DNA of 6,527 bases from Candidatus Dojkabacteria bacterium CG_4_10_14_0_2_um_filter_Dojkabacteria_WS6_41_15. GTDB taxonomy: Bacteria; Patescibacteriota; Dojkabacteria; GCA-002793355. How positions within the stretch are numbered: the first letter of the stretch is position 1; each line of letters opens with the position of its first letter. Under the pieces are notes generated by a model. The model saw only the letters and a list, made by a program, of their open reading frames with translations. It had not been told where the DNA came from and searched no databases. The stretch spans positions 1-6,527 of the forward strand of contig PFQB01000041.1 in assembly GCA_002793355.1 (NCBI GenBank), written 5' to 3'. Shown piece after piece: positions 5,678 through 6,527 of the stretch. The translations under genes and the position numbers were made by a program.

Positions 5678-5681
5678 AAAA

Positions 5682-6527
5682 ATGAAACAAGAAAAATTCG
5701 AAGACTCTTACAATTATAAATTGTGGCACTCCAGTGAACATGTGCTCGCTCAAGCCTTGGTGGAATTGTACCCAGGAAAAATTAAACCGGCGGTAGCACA
5801 CATCGACGAAGATGGTTTTGCCAACGACGCCCAATGGGAAAAGCCTCCAGTCATCGAGGATATTGAGAAAATTGAGAAAAAGATGAAGGAAATTATCGAT
5901 CGAGACCTCATGATAAGAAAAGAGGTCGTCACCTATAAAAAAGCAAAGGAAATCTTCAAAGACAATCCCTTTAAGCTCGAATGGCTCGAAGAAATTTCTA
6001 AAACAGACAAAGAGATTTCACTTTACTGGACAGGTGACACTTATGTGGACCTGTGCAAAGGGCCTCATGTAGAAAAAACCGGAGAAATCAAAGCCTTCAA
6101 ATTGCTTACCATCGGTGGCGCTTACTGGCGTGCCGACGAAAAGAATGAAATGCTTACCAGAATTTACGGCGTCGCGTTCAAAACACAGGAAGAGCTAGAG
6201 GATTATTTGAGACGACTTGAAGAGGCAAAAACGCGAGACCACCGTAAACTCGGCAAAGAACTCGATTTGTTTGTCTTCTCTGAAATTGTCGGAAAAGGAT
6301 TACCGCTATGGACACCACGTGGAGCAACGGTGCGAAGAGAACTGGAAAGGTTTATTGTCGACGAGGAACTTCGACGTGGCTATTTGCATGTTTACACACC
6401 AGCAATTGCAAGAATTCAGCTATATGAAAAATCTGGTCACTATCCTTACTATAAAGACAGTATGTACGCGCCAATTGTCGATGAAGACGAACGGTTTATG
6501 CTTCGCCCCATGACCTGCCCACATCAC
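5682..6527 (+). CDS. thrS: Threonyl-tRNA synthetase, 3' end outside window, no TGS domain
   Basis: Charges tRNA-Thr with threonine in the cytoplasm. The first 282 residues are visible. The protein starts almost directly with the editing (N2/SAD) domain: HSSEH at 16-20 gives the HxxxH pair and CKGPH at 125-129 gives the CxxxH pair, so the site that removes mischarged serine looks intact. In E. coli ThrRS the first of these histidines is residue 73, so about 57 residues, the TGS domain, are missing. GGAYWRADEKNEMLTRIYG (145-163) closes the SAD region. The class II core follows from about 185, with motif 1 around GYLHVYTP (233-240) and SGHYPYY. LRPMTCPHH at the window end begins motif 2, with Cys279 the expected zinc ligand. 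The segment EDGFANDA replaces the usual EDGFYYDF. The remaining catalytic core and the anticodon domain must lie beyond the window. Confidence 0.95.
   Translation, partial: MKQEKFEDSYNYKLWHSSEHVLAQALVELYPGKIKPAVAHIDEDGFANDAQWEKPPVIEDIEKIEKKMKEIIDRDLMIRKEVVTYKKAKEIFKDNPFKLEWLEEISKTDKEISLYWTGDTYVDLCKGPHVEKTGEIKAFKLLTIGGAYWRADEKNEMLTRIYGVAFKTQEELEDYLRRLEEAKTRDHRKLGKELDLFVFSEIVGKGLPLWTPRGATVRRELERFIVDEELRRGYLHVYTPAIARIQLYEKSGHYPYYKDSMYAPIVDEDERFMLRPMTCPHH

Larger units (their letters stand above)
5361..5681. other. 321-bp non-coding region between divergent genes
   Basis: No credible gene is seen here. It contains the minus-strand promoter at 5365-5393, a plus-strand promoter candidate at 5482-5510, a GC-rich repeat-like block with hairpins (about 5521-5620), a short tandem-repeat tract (5633-5667) and the thrS ribosome site (5673-5677). 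The remaining 5394-5480 stretch holds nothing I can name beyond a weak CCCT-T-AGGG inverted repeat near 5457-5465. Confidence 0.6.

Noticed and set aside
6217..6513. Open frame of 98 codons on the plus strand in another frame
   Set aside because: It lies wholly within thrS, whose frame shows conserved motifs throughout.
1..6527. tRNA, rRNA, CRISPR array, insertion sequence or phage genes
   Set aside because: No regularly spaced repeats, transposase motifs, terminal inverted repeats or cloverleaf-like stretches were seen on either strand.

Overview
The window looks like part of a small-genome bacterial chromosome, most plausibly from the Patescibacteria (Candidate Phyla Radiation). This is an inference, not a proof. 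It rests on a threonyl-tRNA synthetase that lacks the usual N-terminal TGS domain, a stand-alone UmuD-type autoprotease, a single membrane-anchored L,D-transpeptidase with a variant active-site motif, moderately AT-rich sequence, tight gene packing, and several starts with no Shine-Dalgarno site but a -10-like hexamer a few bases upstream. No 16S or other decisive marker is present, so family-level placement is not possible.

Layout. (i) 2-1192 (+): a major facilitator superfamily transporter whose 5' end lies outside the window. (ii) 1167-3061 (-): a compact three-gene cluster, read right to left, of a CaCA-family cation exchanger, an unrecognised three-helix membrane protein with a C-terminal coiled coil, and a UmuD/LexA-type S24 autoprotease. 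The last two overlap by 23 bp, and the protease gene also overlaps the end of the transporter by 26 bp in convergent orientation. (iii) 3062-3144: a short divergent promoter region. (iv) 3145-4203 (+): an L,D-transpeptidase (YkuD domain) with an N-terminal membrane anchor. (v) 4266-5360 (-): a 364-residue protein of unknown function, convergent with the transpeptidase, with small hairpins between them. (vi) 5361-5681: a 321-bp non-coding region holding divergent promoter candidates, a GC-rich repeat-like block with hairpins, and a run of about five degenerate 7-bp tandem repeats. (vii) 5682-6527 (+): threonyl-tRNA synthetase, cut off by the window end inside the catalytic core.

The genes do not form an obvious single pathway. 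Themes are envelope and transport functions (transporter, exchanger, membrane protein, cell-wall cross-linking enzyme), one stress-type autoprotease and one translation gene. I see no mobile element, CRISPR array, rRNA or tRNA. The observations most worth checking are the repeated pattern of -10 hexamers 4-6 bp from start codons (possible leaderless mRNAs), the UmuD-like protease paired with a membrane protein and no polymerase, the unknown protein at 4266-5360 with a possibly degenerate ParA/CpsD-like N-terminal half, and the repeat-rich leader of thrS. I did not find convincing evidence for a wholly new system.
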